From Erythrobacter colymbi (GTDB lineage: Bacteria > Pseudomonadota > Alphaproteobacteria > Sphingomonadales > Sphingomonadaceae): a stretch of DNA of 64,000 nt. Positions 19,264 through 27,256 of the stretch are shown in pieces. The translations under genes were made by a program, and so were the position numbers. Below the pieces are notes generated by a model. The model was not told the origin of the DNA. It was given only the letters and a program-made list of their open reading frames with translations, and ran no database searches. Each line of letters begins with the position of its first letter. Within the stretch, counting starts at the first letter, position 1. The stretch lies in assembly GCF_002155685.1 (NCBI RefSeq), contig NZ_MUYK01000001.1, forward strand, positions 496,001 through 560,000. The letters run 5' to 3'.

Positions 19264-20391
19264 ATGACCAAACCCAACGACCTCCTGCCCGAAGGCCTCG
19301 AAGACCGGCTGCCGCTTGAAGCGGCGCGGATCACGGCGGCGATGCGCGCCTGTCTCGATGTGATGGACGCGCATGGCTATGACCGGGTGCGCCCGCCGCT
19401 GCTCGAGTTCGAGGCCGCGCTGGTGGGCCGCATGGCGGGCGTGACCGTGGGCGAGACAAGCGCGATGTTCCGCTTCGTCGACCCCGCATCCTTGCGCACC
19501 CTCGCGCTGCGCTCCGACATGACCCCGCAGGTCGGCCGCATCGCCTCCACCAGCCTCGCCAGCGCCCCGCGCCCGCTCCGGCTCGCCTATTGCGGCGATA
19601 CCGTGGTGATCAAGGCGAGCCAGCTCGATCCCGCGCGCGAGCGCCTGCAGCTCGGCGCCGAGCTGATCGGCGCCGACAGTGTCGCAGCGGCGGGAGAGGT
19701 GGTGATGCTCGCAGTCGAGGCGATGAAGGCGGCGGGTCTGACCGGCATTTCGGTCGATTTCACGCTGCCCGACCTCGTCGATACGCTCGCGGCGAAGGCC
19801 TTCCCCCTCACGCCCGACCAGATCGAGGCGGTGCGGCGCGAGCTCGATACGAAGGACGCGGGCGGATTGAAGGCGGCAGGCGGCGCGGCCTATCTGCCGC
19901 TGCTCTACGCCACTGGCCCGCTGGAGAGCGCGCTCGCGGCGCTGCGCGCGGTCGATGCGGGCGGGGCGCTCAAGTCCCGGCTTGACGCGCTCGAGGCCAT
20001 TGCCGCGGCGGTGGGCGATGCGGCGACGATCACCCTCGACCCGACCGAGCGCCACGGCTTCGAATACCAGTCGTGGTTCGGCTTCACGCTTTACGCCGAG
20101 GGCCTGCGCCGCGCGGCGGGACGGGGCGGCACCTACCGCATCGCCGGAAGCGACGAGGCCGCGACCGGCTTCACCCTCTACCTCGACCGGATCGCCGAAG
20201 TGGCCCCCCAGCCCGAGGCGGTGCGGATGGTCTACCTCCCCAAGGGCCACGACCGCGCGGCGGCCGCGCGCCTCAGGTTCGAGGGCTGGCGCACGCTGGC
20301 GCAACTGGCCGAGGGCGAGGACCCGGCGGCACTGGGCTGCGGCTATGTGCTAGAAGGCGACACCCCCGTGCTGCTCGAGGGCGGCGCATGA
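19264..20391 (+). CDS. hisZ: ATP phosphoribosyltransferase regulatory subunit
   Basis: HisZ is the histidyl-tRNA synthetase-like partner of short-form HisG, the first enzyme of histidine synthesis. The 375-aa protein has the HisRS-like class II core (LLPEGLEDRLPLEAARI, VRPPLLEFEAAL, LALRSDMTPQVGRIAST, RLAYCGDTVV) but lacks a C-terminal anticodon-binding domain, which separates it from HisS (usually over 410 aa). The next gene overlaps its stop by four bases. Confidence 0.9.
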   Translation: MTKPNDLLPEGLEDRLPLEAARITAAMRACLDVMDAHGYDRVRPPLLEFEAALVGRMAGVTVGETSAMFRFVDPASLRTLALRSDMTPQVGRIASTSLASAPRPLRLAYCGDTVVIKASQLDPARERLQLGAELIGADSVAAAGEVVMLAVEAMKAAGLTGISVDFTLPDLVDTLAAKAFPLTPDQIEAVRRELDTKDAGGLKAAGGAAYLPLLYATGPLESALAALRAVDAGGALKSRLDALEAIAAAVGDAATITLDPTERHGFEYQSWFGFTLYAEGLRRAAGRGGTYRIAGSDEAATGFTLYLDRIAEVAPQPEAVRMVYLPKGHDRAAAARLRFEGWRTLAQLAEGEDPAALGCGYVLEGDTPVLLEGGA

Positions 20392-20777
20392 GCGGCCCGG
20401 CGCGTGCGATCACCCTGCCGGGCGATCCGCTCGCCGCCTACCACTTCTCGCCCGCGTGGCAGGTGGGCGAGCTGCTGTTCGTCTCCGGCCAGGCGAGCAT
20501 CGGTGCGGACGGCAGCATCGTTGGTGAGGGCGATTTCGACGCGCAGCTCGAACAGACCTTCGCCAACCTCTCGCGCGTGCTGGAGGCGGGCGGGAGCAAC
20601 CTGTCGAAGGTGGTGAAGGTCACGATCTACCTCACCGACATGGCGCACTTCCCCAAGATCGTCGAAGCGCGCGCGAAGTATTTCACCGCGCCCTATCCGG
20701 CGGACACGACGGTCGGGGTCACCACCCTCGCGCTCCCCGAACTGATGGTCGAGATCGAAGCTATCGCCCGGGTGTGA
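20388..20777 (+). CDS. RidA family protein
   Basis: RidA/YjgF proteins deaminate reactive enamine/imine intermediates from PLP enzymes. The 129-aa protein has the family pattern GELLFVSGQASIG, TFANLSRVLEAGGSNLSKVVKVTIYLTD (quoted in parts) and ALPELMVEIEAIA with the conserved glutamate near the C-terminus. The usual arginine of active RidA near position 105 is not clearly present (PYPADTTVGVTTLALPELM), so it may belong to another subgroup. Its ATG overlaps the hisZ stop. Confidence 0.87.
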   Translation: MSGPARAITLPGDPLAAYHFSPAWQVGELLFVSGQASIGADGSIVGEGDFDAQLEQTFANLSRVLEAGGSNLSKVVKVTIYLTDMAHFPKIVEARAKYFTAPYPADTTVGVTTLALPELMVEIEAIARV

Positions 20778-20829
20778 GGGGGCAGGTTGGCCTCGCTAGC
20801 TTTCTGATATTGCTGTGGTAGGACGAGCC

Positions 20830-21414
20830 ATGCGGCGCGGCGCTCTCCTCCTTGCCCTGCTTCTGGCGGCCTGCTCCGGCGCGGATGAACGCGCCCCCGA
20901 TGCGCCGCCCACCGAGGCGGTGGCTGAGGCACCGGCACCAACGCCCACGCCCGCCCCGAGCGCCACCCCTGTCGACTGCGGAGACCAGCGCAATGGCGGC
21001 TATGACAACGCTAAGGTGTGCTACTACGACCAGTGCAACAAGGGCGACGCCGAGGCTTGCCGGATGGCCGAGAGCTTCAACGGCAACCTCTTCCCCGATG
21101 GCGCCTCCAAGGGGCTGCGGCTCGAGGACATGGACTATCTCGACGCCCGCAAGGAGATCCTCGCGCTTGGCTGGCAGCCGCTGGAGGGTCCTTGCGAGGG
21201 CGTCTCGGACGAAGCCTGTGTCGACTTTCCCGAAATCGGCAATTGCAACTGTTGCGGGATATGCGACCTGAACTTCCGCCGCGGAGATCGGTGCCTCGTT
21301 GTCATAATCAGCGATGGCTGGCCCGATCGATCGATACCTGACAGCGCGCCGGTCGAAAGGGTGCGCTTCTCCAAGGCGCCGTGCTCGAAGGACCCGAACG
21401 AACGAGGACGATGA
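20830..21414 (+). CDS. Cysteine-rich lipoprotein of unknown function
   Basis: A 194-aa protein with a lipoprotein signal (MRRGALLLALLLAAC, lipobox LAAC with acylated cysteine about residue 15), then a proline/alanine/threonine linker to about residue 50, then a domain with ten or so cysteines (VCYYDQCNKGDAEAC; NCNCCGICDLN). The cysteines probably form disulphides in the periplasm. No known domain recognised. The ATG behind AGGACGAG is preferred to a GTG 15 bp upstream. Confidence 0.75.
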   Translation: MRRGALLLALLLAACSGADERAPDAPPTEAVAEAPAPTPTPAPSATPVDCGDQRNGGYDNAKVCYYDQCNKGDAEACRMAESFNGNLFPDGASKGLRLEDMDYLDARKEILALGWQPLEGPCEGVSDEACVDFPEIGNCNCCGICDLNFRRGDRCLVVIISDGWPDRSIPDSAPVERVRFSKAPCSKDPNERGR

Positions 21415-21811
21415 TGGCGCATGGCCCTGCGGGCTGCGGCCCGCCCCTAGCCCCTCCCGACAGCTGGAGGGGGACAAGGTTACGCGGCTGAGCCGCGGGG
21501 TTTCACGCAGAGATCGCAGAGGAAAGGAGAGGCGCAGAGATGTTGCGCCTGTGGCGAAGCCGCAACCGTCCCCGGACGCTGCGACAAGCCGCACCGGAGC
21601 GAATCGTGGATGTGCCTTCGGCCCCTCCAACCGCTCCGCGTCTTTCCTCTCTTCTCTGCGTCTCCGCGAGAAACGACCCGCAGCGAAGCTGCGTGACCTT
21701 CTCCGCGCTCTCCTTTCCTCCGCGGTCTCTGCGTGAACCCCAGCGACGTCTGCAGCCAAGCCGCAGCACCGCACAGGGGCACCCACGCCCGCCGAGGGAA
21801 GGGCACAGGCC
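21415..21811. other. 397-bp gap filled mainly by a repeat element
   Basis: No convincing gene. Most of it is copy A of the terminal-inverted-repeat element (21476-21700) with an extra tail that again contains CTCTGCGTGAA. The stretch before it has a CCCCTCC-type hairpin around 21450-21472. Confidence 0.6.
21476..21700. repeat. Terminal-inverted-repeat element, copy A
   Basis: Left end AAGGTTACGCGGCT (21476-21489) is mirrored at 21687-21700 (AGCTGCGTGACCTT, two mismatches in reverse complement). The interior contains TTTCACGCAGAG and, near the right end, TTCTCTGCGTCTC, a further inverted match. Length 225 bp with no coding capacity of its own. A second copy is at 24297-24518. Confidence 0.75.
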
Positions 21812-22873
21812 TCATCCCAGCACCTTCTTCAGCCACGCGTCCATCACCGGGGTCGCGGGGTAGTCCGGCTCGCCCAATTTGCGGTTGATCTCCATGTGGC
21901 CGCGCAGGCCCTCGCCGGGGAAGCCTGCGACCTCGGCCTGCGATCCGGCCTGCTTCAGCGCCTCGGCCAGCCGGGCGGACTGGGCGACGGCGTCGGGGCG
22001 CTGGACGTGGAGCAGCAGGAAGGCGGGCGCATTGGGCGCGCCAGCCTGCCAGATCGGGGAAAGCGCCTTCTGCCGCCCGGGCTCGGTCCCGAAGGCCTGC
22101 TTGTAGGTCTCGAGCATCATCGGCCCCGCGCCTTCGATCTGCGCCGCCACATCATAGGCCGCGCCGTCGTTGGGCATCACCCCGTCGATATCGGCGAAGG
22201 ACAGGCCGACGCTCTTCAGATAGCGCTCGTCCGTCCCCACCAGCGCCACCAGATGCGCGCCCGCCGAGTGGCCCGTCAGCACCACGCGGCTCCGGTCGAT
22301 CCCGAGGCTGTCGGCGCGCTCCAGCAGATAGGCGAGCGCGGCGGCGACATCGCTCGCCTGCTCCTCGACCGTGTTGCGGGGGACGAGGCGGTAGTCGACC
22401 GAGGCGAAGGCATAGCCCTGCGCCAGCATATGCGCGGGCATGGCGCGGCCCATCGCGTTGTTCTTGGAGCCGCGCTTCCACCCGCCGCCATGGACGAACA
22501 GCACGAGCGGGGCGTTCTTCGCCCCTTCGGGCACCCACAGGTCGAGCGCCTGGAGGCTGTCATTGCCATAGGCGAGCGTCTGCGTCGGCGCGAGCTGCTT
22601 GCCCGCCCCGCCATCGCGCCCGCCGCGGCGGCCCTCGAAGCGCGAGCGCAGCTCGCCGCGGCATTCCTCGGACAGCTGGCTCGCCTTTTCGGCAAGGCAG
22701 GAGCGCATCTGCGCGCGGTCGGTGCCGCACAGCTTCACGATCTCGGCGCGGCACGATTGCGGCAGGCGATCGCCCCCCCCAAATCCTCCTCTGGCGCGCT
22801 GCTGGGCGAGGATCGGGCTCGCCAGCACGGCCAGCGCTCCGGCGGCGAGAAGGGCTTTGGCGGCGGTATTCAT
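21812..22873 (-). CDS. Exported alpha/beta hydrolase with a cysteine-rich N-terminal domain
   Basis: A 353-aa secreted esterase-like protein. Signal peptide: [24 protein letters not shown], cut near residue 24 (shown here as one segment only in part in the family sense). Residues about 38-80 have four cysteines spaced like the GLG1-type cysteine-rich repeat ([30 protein letters not shown]). From residue 95 on there is an alpha/beta hydrolase of the hormone-sensitive lipase type: oxyanion motif HGGGW, nucleophile motif GHSAG, a late aspartate region and a histidine in RGHMEIN. The substrate is unknown. It is divergent from purA. Confidence 0.85.
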   Translation of the reverse strand: MNTAAKALLAAGALAVLASPILAQQRARGGFGGGDRLPQSCRAEIVKLCGTDRAQMRSCLAEKASQLSEECRGELRSRFEGRRGGRDGGAGKQLAPTQTLAYGNDSLQALDLWVPEGAKNAPLVLFVHGGGWKRGSKNNAMGRAMPAHMLAQGYAFASVDYRLVPRNTVEEQASDVAAALAYLLERADSLGIDRSRVVLTGHSAGAHLVALVGTDERYLKSVGLSFADIDGVMPNDGAAYDVAAQIEGAGPMMLETYKQAFGTEPGRQKALSPIWQAGAPNAPAFLLLHVQRPDAVAQSARLAEALKQAGSQAEVAGFPGEGLRGHMEINRKLGEPDYPATPVMDAWLKKVLG

Positions 22874-23004
22874 GGCAGGGGTGCTCCGTCAGGCATTGTC
22901 CGTCCCCCAACGCAGGCACGCGCAAAACCCTTCGCGGCTTGCTTCACCGGCCCCGAACGCCTAGGCCCCCGCGCGGATTTCCCGCCAGCCGGATAAGGAT
23001 AGCA

Positions 23005-24294
23005 ATGGCCAACGTCACCGTGATCGGCGCCCAGTGGGGCGATGAGGGCAAGGGCAAGATCGTCGACTGGCTGGCGAGCCGCGCCGATGCCGTCGTGCGC
23101 TTCCAGGGCGGCCACAATGCCGGCCACACGCTGGTGATCGATGGCAAGACCTACAAGCTCTCGCTGCTGCCTTCCGGCATCGTTTCGGGCACGCTCTCGG
23201 TGATCGGCAACGGCGTGGTGCTCGACCCGTGGGCGCTGCGCGACGAGGTCGCCAAGGTCGAAGGGCAGGGGGTCTCGATCACCGACGACAACCTTGCCAT
23301 CGCCGACAATTGCCCGCTGATCCTGCCGCTTCACCGCGATCTTGACGGCTTGCGCGAGACGGCGGCGGGCAAGGGCAAGATCGGCACCACCGGGCGAGGG
23401 ATCGGCCCGGCTTACGAGGACAAGGTCGGCCGCCGCGCGATCCGGGTGTGCGACCTCGCGCATCTCGACACCCTTGAACCGCAGCTCGACCGCCTCTGCG
23501 CCCACCACGATGCCCTGCGCGCCGGCTTCGGCCAGCCCCCGGTCGACCGCGCCGCGCTGCTCGAAGAACTGCGCGAGATCGCGCCTTTCGTGCTGCGCTT
23601 CGCCCAGCCGGTGTGGAAGCGCCTCAAGAAGGTCCGCCGCGCGGGCGCCAAGATCCTGTTCGAAGGCGCGCAGGGCGTGCTGCTCGATGTCGATCACGGC
23701 ACCTATCCCTTCGTCACCTCGTCGAACACCGTCAGCGGCACGGCGGCGTCGGGCTCGGGCCTCGGCCCCAATTCGACCGGCTTCGTGCTGGGGATCGTCA
23801 AGGCCTACACCACCCGCGTGGGCAGCGGTCCCTTCCCGACGGAACTGGAAGACGAGATCGGCCAGCGTCTCGGCGAGCGGGGGCATGAATTCGGCACCGT
23901 CACCGGCCGCAAGCGGCGCGTGGGCTGGTTCGACGCGGTGCTGGTGCGCCAGTCCTGCGCGATCAGCGGCGTGACCGGCATCGCGCTCACCAAGATCGAC
24001 GTGCTCGACGGGCTGGAGAAGGTCGCGATCTGCACCGGCTATCGGCTGCGCGGGAAGGTCTACGACTACCTCCCCAGCCACGCCGCCGATCAGGCCCAGT
24101 GCGAGCCGATCTACGAGGAAATGCCCGGCTGGAGCGAGAGCACGGCAGGCGCGCGGTCCTATGCTGATCTCCCCGCCAACGCGATCAAGTATATCCAGCG
24201 CATCCAGGAGCTGATCGAATGCCCCGTGGCGCTGGTGTCCACCTCGCCCGAGCGTGACGACACGATCCTGATGCGCGATCCGTTCGTCGATTGA
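23005..24294 (+). CDS. purA: Adenylosuccinate synthetase
   Basis: GTP-dependent enzyme joining IMP and aspartate to form adenylosuccinate, first step of the AMP branch. The 429-aa protein has the P-loop-like [11 protein letters not shown], the [10 protein letters not shown] segment, [15 protein letters not shown], and the GTP/aspartate loop near TKIDVLDGL. The ATG is chosen at MANVTV because the family starts there and GGAT lies close upstream; the earlier in-frame codons cover the divergent promoter region. Confidence 0.97.
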   Translation: MANVTVIGAQWGDEGKGKIVDWLASRADAVVRFQGGHNAGHTLVIDGKTYKLSLLPSGIVSGTLSVIGNGVVLDPWALRDEVAKVEGQGVSITDDNLAIADNCPLILPLHRDLDGLRETAAGKGKIGTTGRGIGPAYEDKVGRRAIRVCDLAHLDTLEPQLDRLCAHHDALRAGFGQPPVDRAALLEELREIAPFVLRFAQPVWKRLKKVRRAGAKILFEGAQGVLLDVDHGTYPFVTSSNTVSGTAASGSGLGPNSTGFVLGIVKAYTTRVGSGPFPTELEDEIGQRLGERGHEFGTVTGRKRRVGWFDAVLVRQSCAISGVTGIALTKIDVLDGLEKVAICTGYRLRGKVYDYLPSHAADQAQCEPIYEEMPGWSESTAGARSYADLPANAIKYIQRIQELIECPVALVSTSPERDDTILMRDPFVD

Positions 24295-24296
24295 AG

Positions 24297-24518
24297 AAGG
24301 TTACGGGGCTGCGCCGCGGGTTTCACGCAGAGACCGCAGAGGAAAAAGAGGCGCAGAGATGTCGCGCCCGCGGCGCAGCCGCATTCCTTCTCCGACATGG
24401 CGACAAGCCGCACCGGGGTAAATCATTGAAGTGCCTTCGGCAGGCAAAACACCTCCGCGCCTCCCCTTTCTTCTCTGCGCCTCTGCGAGAAACCCCCGCG
24501 GCATAGCCGCGTAACCTT
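24297..24518. repeat. Terminal-inverted-repeat element, copy B
   Basis: Ends AAGGTTACGGGGCT (24297-24310) and AGCCGCGTAACCTT (24505-24518) are inverted copies with one mismatch. The interior aligns with copy A over its length (GGTTTCACGCAGAG, GAGGCGCAGAGATG, GCGACAAGCCGCACCGG, TTCTCTGCG). It begins two bases after the purA stop codon. Confidence 0.75.
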
Positions 24519-24568
24519 CCGCCGGGCCGTTATTGCAGGCCCGAACATCGCACCATAGAATGGCCGTC

Positions 24569-25123
24569 ATGAAGCGCGCCGCTCTCCTCCCCCTGCTGCT
24601 CCTCGCCGCCTGCGCCGCACCGCCCGCGGATGAAGCGCAGGGTCCCTCGTCGCAGACGCCGCTGGCGCGCGAGGCGGCGCGGATTATTCCCGAGCAGCGC
24701 TTCACCACCGTCGATTATCTCATCGTCGACAAGTCCGAGCGGCTGATGGTCGCCTATGCGGGCGGCCAGCCGGTCAAGGCGTGGCGCGGCCTCCAGTTCG
24801 GCGACGCGCCGAAGGGCCACAAGCAGTTCGAGGGCGACGAGCGCACGCCCGAGGGCACCTACACGATCGAGGGCCGCAACCCCGGCAGCGCCTATCACCT
24901 CAGCCTCAAGGTCTCCTACCCCAACGCGGCCGACCGCGCTTTCGCGCGCGCGCGGGGGCGCTCGCCCGGGGGCGATATCTTCCTCCACGGCCAGCCCAAT
25001 TCGCTCCCTTTCGGACGCATGCCGGGCGACTGGACCGACGGCTGCATCGCCTTTTCCAACGACGAGATCGAGGAGCTGTGGCGCATCGTCCCCGACGGCA
25101 CGGCGATCGAGATCAGACCGTAA
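24569..25123 (+). CDS. L,D-transpeptidase (YkuD) family lipoprotein
   Basis: A 184-aa lipoprotein: signal MKRAALLPLLLLAAC with lipobox LAAC, then a YkuD domain over most of the rest. YkuD enzymes crosslink or modify peptidoglycan through a cysteine. The motif HGQPN followed by the active-site block WTDGCIAFSNDEIEELW fits, with serine of the usual SxGC replaced by threonine-aspartate-glycine. An ATG three codons upstream (MAVMKR) is equally possible. A GC-rich hairpin repeat follows the stop. Confidence 0.85.
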   Translation: MKRAALLPLLLLAACAAPPADEAQGPSSQTPLAREAARIIPEQRFTTVDYLIVDKSERLMVAYAGGQPVKAWRGLQFGDAPKGHKQFEGDERTPEGTYTIEGRNPGSAYHLSLKVSYPNAADRAFARARGRSPGGDIFLHGQPNSLPFGRMPGDWTDGCIAFSNDEIEELWRIVPDGTAIEIRP

Positions 25124-25125
25124 TC

Positions 25126-25172
25126 CTCCCCTACAGGGGAGGGGGACCACCGCAGGTGGTGGAGGGGCAGGA
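25126..25172. repeat. Short double-hairpin repeat
   Basis: CCTCCCCTACAGGGGAGG followed by ACCACCGCAGGTGGT: two adjacent hairpins directly behind the L,D-transpeptidase gene. Could also act as a weak transcription stop. Confidence 0.5.
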
Positions 25173-25217
25173 GAGGCTTTCCGCAGGGCCGATCCTACAG
25201 AGATTACGCGGATTTAC

Positions 25218-25250
25218 TTGACCTGATCGCGTTTTGTTCCATAATCGTTC
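25218..25250 (+). promoter_or_regulatory. Promoter with overlapping LexA (SOS) box
   Basis: TTGACC (25218-25223), a 16-bp spacer and CATAAT (25240-25245) form a plausible sigma-70 promoter. The direct repeat GTTC-N7-GTTC (25236-25250), the alphaproteobacterial LexA consensus, overlaps the -10 element. Two GANTC sites (GAGTC 25262, GATTC 25267) lie between it and the start codon and could be CcrM targets. Confidence 0.6.
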
Positions 25251-25272
25251 CAACATTGTTGGAGTCGATTCG

Positions 25273-26286
25273 ATGCTGACCCACACCTCTCCCGCCGACG
25301 ATTTTTCCTATGGCTGCGCTGACGATGGCGCCGGATTGCCCGCGCGCGTCGCGATCTTTGCCGAGGATGAACGCCTGCGCCGCCAGATCGGCGCGGACCT
25401 TGGCGGAGCGGGGTTCCGCTCGATCGACGGTGGCAATCTGCGCTCGCTGCTCGAAGGGCCGATTGCCCTGCTCGGCGATGTGGTGGTGGTCGATTGCCCG
25501 GTCAGCGGTGCGCGCGGGATCGATGCGATGATCCTCGCAGGCCTCGCGCGGCTCGATATGCGCGTGGCGCGCTCGGGCGCGAAGCTGATCGTGGCGACCA
25601 ATCTTGCGGGCCTCGATGATGTCTTCGCCGTGCTCGACCAGTCGAACCCCCAGATTCTCGTCAGCCCCAGCCGTGCCGAACGCGTGATCGCGGTCGGCCG
25701 CGTGATGGGGGAGGCGGGGGCGGCGCGCCTGCGCGAAATGGGCGAGGAAGACCGCGTGGCGCTGCTGCGCCTCTCGCAGCAGGTCGAGGCGATTGCCCAT
25801 TCGCTTGACCGGCTGAGCCATGCGCCGGCCGGCGGCTCGCCCGTGCTCGGCGAGTTCAAGCGGGATTATCACGCGCCCGAAGGCGGGCTGGTGGCGGGCT
25901 TCGGTGCCGCAGCCCCGCGCCCGCAGGAAGGGGCAGCGCTGCCCGATCCGCAGGTGGTGCGCCAGATCATCGCCAACCGTCAGGCGCGCAACCGCTTCTT
26001 CGATCCGGCGCTGTTCGGCGATCCGGCGTGGGACATGTTGCTCGATCTGACCGCCGCCCATGGCGAAGGCGTGCAGGTCTCGGTGACCTCGCTGTGCATC
26101 GCGGCGGGCGTTCCGGCGACCACGGCGCTGCGCTGGCTGACGCAGATGGTCGAGAGCGGGATCTTCGTGCGGGTGCCCGATCCCGCCGACCGCCGCCGCG
26201 CCTTCATCGCGCTGAGCGAGAAGGCGCTGGCCGCCATGTCGGGCTATTTCGCGAGCCTGCGCCAGCCGGTGCTGCAAGCGGCCTGA
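25273..26286 (+). CDS. Winged-helix (MarR-like) DNA-binding protein
   Basis: A 337-aa protein. The C-terminal third (about residues 235-335) is a winged helix: DMLLDLTAAHGEGVQVSVTSL, VPATTALRWLTQMVESGIF, and the wing VRVPDPADRRRAFIALSE, as in MarR proteins. The N-terminal part (about 25-150) has response-regulator-like spacing (RVAIFAEDERLRRQIGADL; VVVVDCPVSG) but the acidic receiver pattern is not convincing. An intermediate helix region links them. The ATG is chosen 8 bp after GGAG and downstream of the LexA-box promoter. Function in the SOS response is a guess from the promoter only. Confidence 0.75.
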   Translation: MLTHTSPADDFSYGCADDGAGLPARVAIFAEDERLRRQIGADLGGAGFRSIDGGNLRSLLEGPIALLGDVVVVDCPVSGARGIDAMILAGLARLDMRVARSGAKLIVATNLAGLDDVFAVLDQSNPQILVSPSRAERVIAVGRVMGEAGAARLREMGEEDRVALLRLSQQVEAIAHSLDRLSHAPAGGSPVLGEFKRDYHAPEGGLVAGFGAAAPRPQEGAALPDPQVVRQIIANRQARNRFFDPALFGDPAWDMLLDLTAAHGEGVQVSVTSLCIAAGVPATTALRWLTQMVESGIFVRVPDPADRRRAFIALSEKALAAMSGYFASLRQPVLQAA

Positions 26287-26325
26287 CCGGGGCCGGAGCC
26301 GGGCGCTCCGCCGCCGGACAGGAAC

Positions 26326-27249
26326 TCAGTCCGGCTGCCAGTGAAGCACGACCGTCAGTCCCGGCCGGGTCCCGCCCGTTTGGGTGGCCTCGGCAGCACC
26401 CGTTTGCAGCCCGGTGCCAGACCCCGCCTTGCCCGGTTCAGACCCCGTCTCGCCCCCCTCCAGACCCCCGCCAGACCCCTGCTTGCCCCCCGCTTGTGCC
26501 CCCTGTTCCACGTGAAACACGCGCCGCGCGGCATCGGCGCGGGCGCGGGCAAGGATCGCGGGCGGAACGTCGCCATAGACCAGCAGCACATCGGCCTCGC
26601 CCAGCAGCCGTGCCTGACGCAGGGTCAGGTCTTCGGGATCGGGACTGGTGACGAGGATCAGCTCGGTCTGGGCCGAAAGAGTGGAAATGCCGCTCTCGGC
26701 CCAGGCGGCAACCCGCTGAAAAGATTGCGGATCAAGCGGATCAAGGGGGCCGCCCTCGCGCAGGGCCTCGTCCACCGCCCGCCGCCGCGCCGCCCCCTCG
26801 GGATAGCGCTGCCGCAGCAAAGGCCGCGCCGCCTCGAGCGCCCGCGCCAGCGCGCCGAGCGTATCGGGCAGCACCCGCTCGAGCCTTAGCCGCACATGCT
26901 TGGCCAGCCCCGCCGAAGCCCCGCCCGTGCCGATCGCCACCAGCAGCGGATCGCGATCGAGGATCGAAGGTGTTGTAAAATCGCACAATTCCGGGCGGTC
27001 GACGACGTTCACCAGCATCCCCGCACAGCGCGCATTGATCGCCGCGACCTCGCAAGCCTGAGCGTCCTCGAAGGCGATGAAAGCAAGCCGCACGCCTTCA
27101 TCGACCGCGCGGGCGAAATCCTCGACGATGACGCCCCCCGCACGCTCGACCAGCCGCCGCTTGGGCTCAGCCGCCGGGCCTTCGCCGAGGACAAGCACCT
27201 GTTTTCCCGCGATCTGGTGGAACAGCGGCAGGCTGGCGATACGGCTCAT
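26326..27249 (-). CDS. Siroheme synthase-like precorrin-2 dehydrogenase with a remnant methylase segment
   Basis: A 307-aa protein. Residues 1-115 form the precorrin-2 dehydrogenase/ferrochelatase fold (LPLFHQIAGKQVLVLGEGPA, VVDRPELCDFTTPSILDRDP, VAIGTGGASAGLAKHVRLRLE), which oxidises precorrin-2 and inserts iron to make siroheme; a helical domain follows to about 205. After that ILVTSPDPEDLTLRQARLLG and ADVLLVYGDVPPAILARARA look like the start of the SUMT methyltransferase domain, which then stops after about 55 residues and gives way to a glycine-rich tail. A parS-like site (26504-26519) lies in this region. It follows lysA by 7 bp. Confidence 0.83.
   Translation of the reverse strand: MSRIASLPLFHQIAGKQVLVLGEGPAAEPKRRLVERAGGVIVEDFARAVDEGVRLAFIAFEDAQACEVAAINARCAGMLVNVVDRPELCDFTTPSILDRDPLLVAIGTGGASAGLAKHVRLRLERVLPDTLGALARALEAARPLLRQRYPEGAARRRAVDEALREGGPLDPLDPQSFQRVAAWAESGISTLSAQTELILVTSPDPEDLTLRQARLLGEADVLLVYGDVPPAILARARADAARRVFHVEQGAQAGGKQGSGGGLEGGETGSEPGKAGSGTGLQTGAAEATQTGGTRPGLTVVLHWQPD
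26504..26519. promoter_or_regulatory. parS-like ParB-binding site
   Basis: TGTTCCACGTGAAACA is an exact match to the 16-bp parS consensus first defined in Bacillus and close to Caulobacter parS. It lies in the coding sequence of the siroheme synthase-like gene (encoding VFHVEQ). Confidence 0.8.
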
Positions 27250-27256
27250 AGGGGGG

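Noticed and set aside
17506..20304. Minus-strand frame of 932 codons across serA and hisZ
   Set aside because: Antisense to two well-supported genes; low-complexity composition and no motif.
24569..25123. L,D-transpeptidase gene as a lipoprotein of unknown function
   Set aside because: The HGQPN and WTDGC segments place it in the YkuD family.
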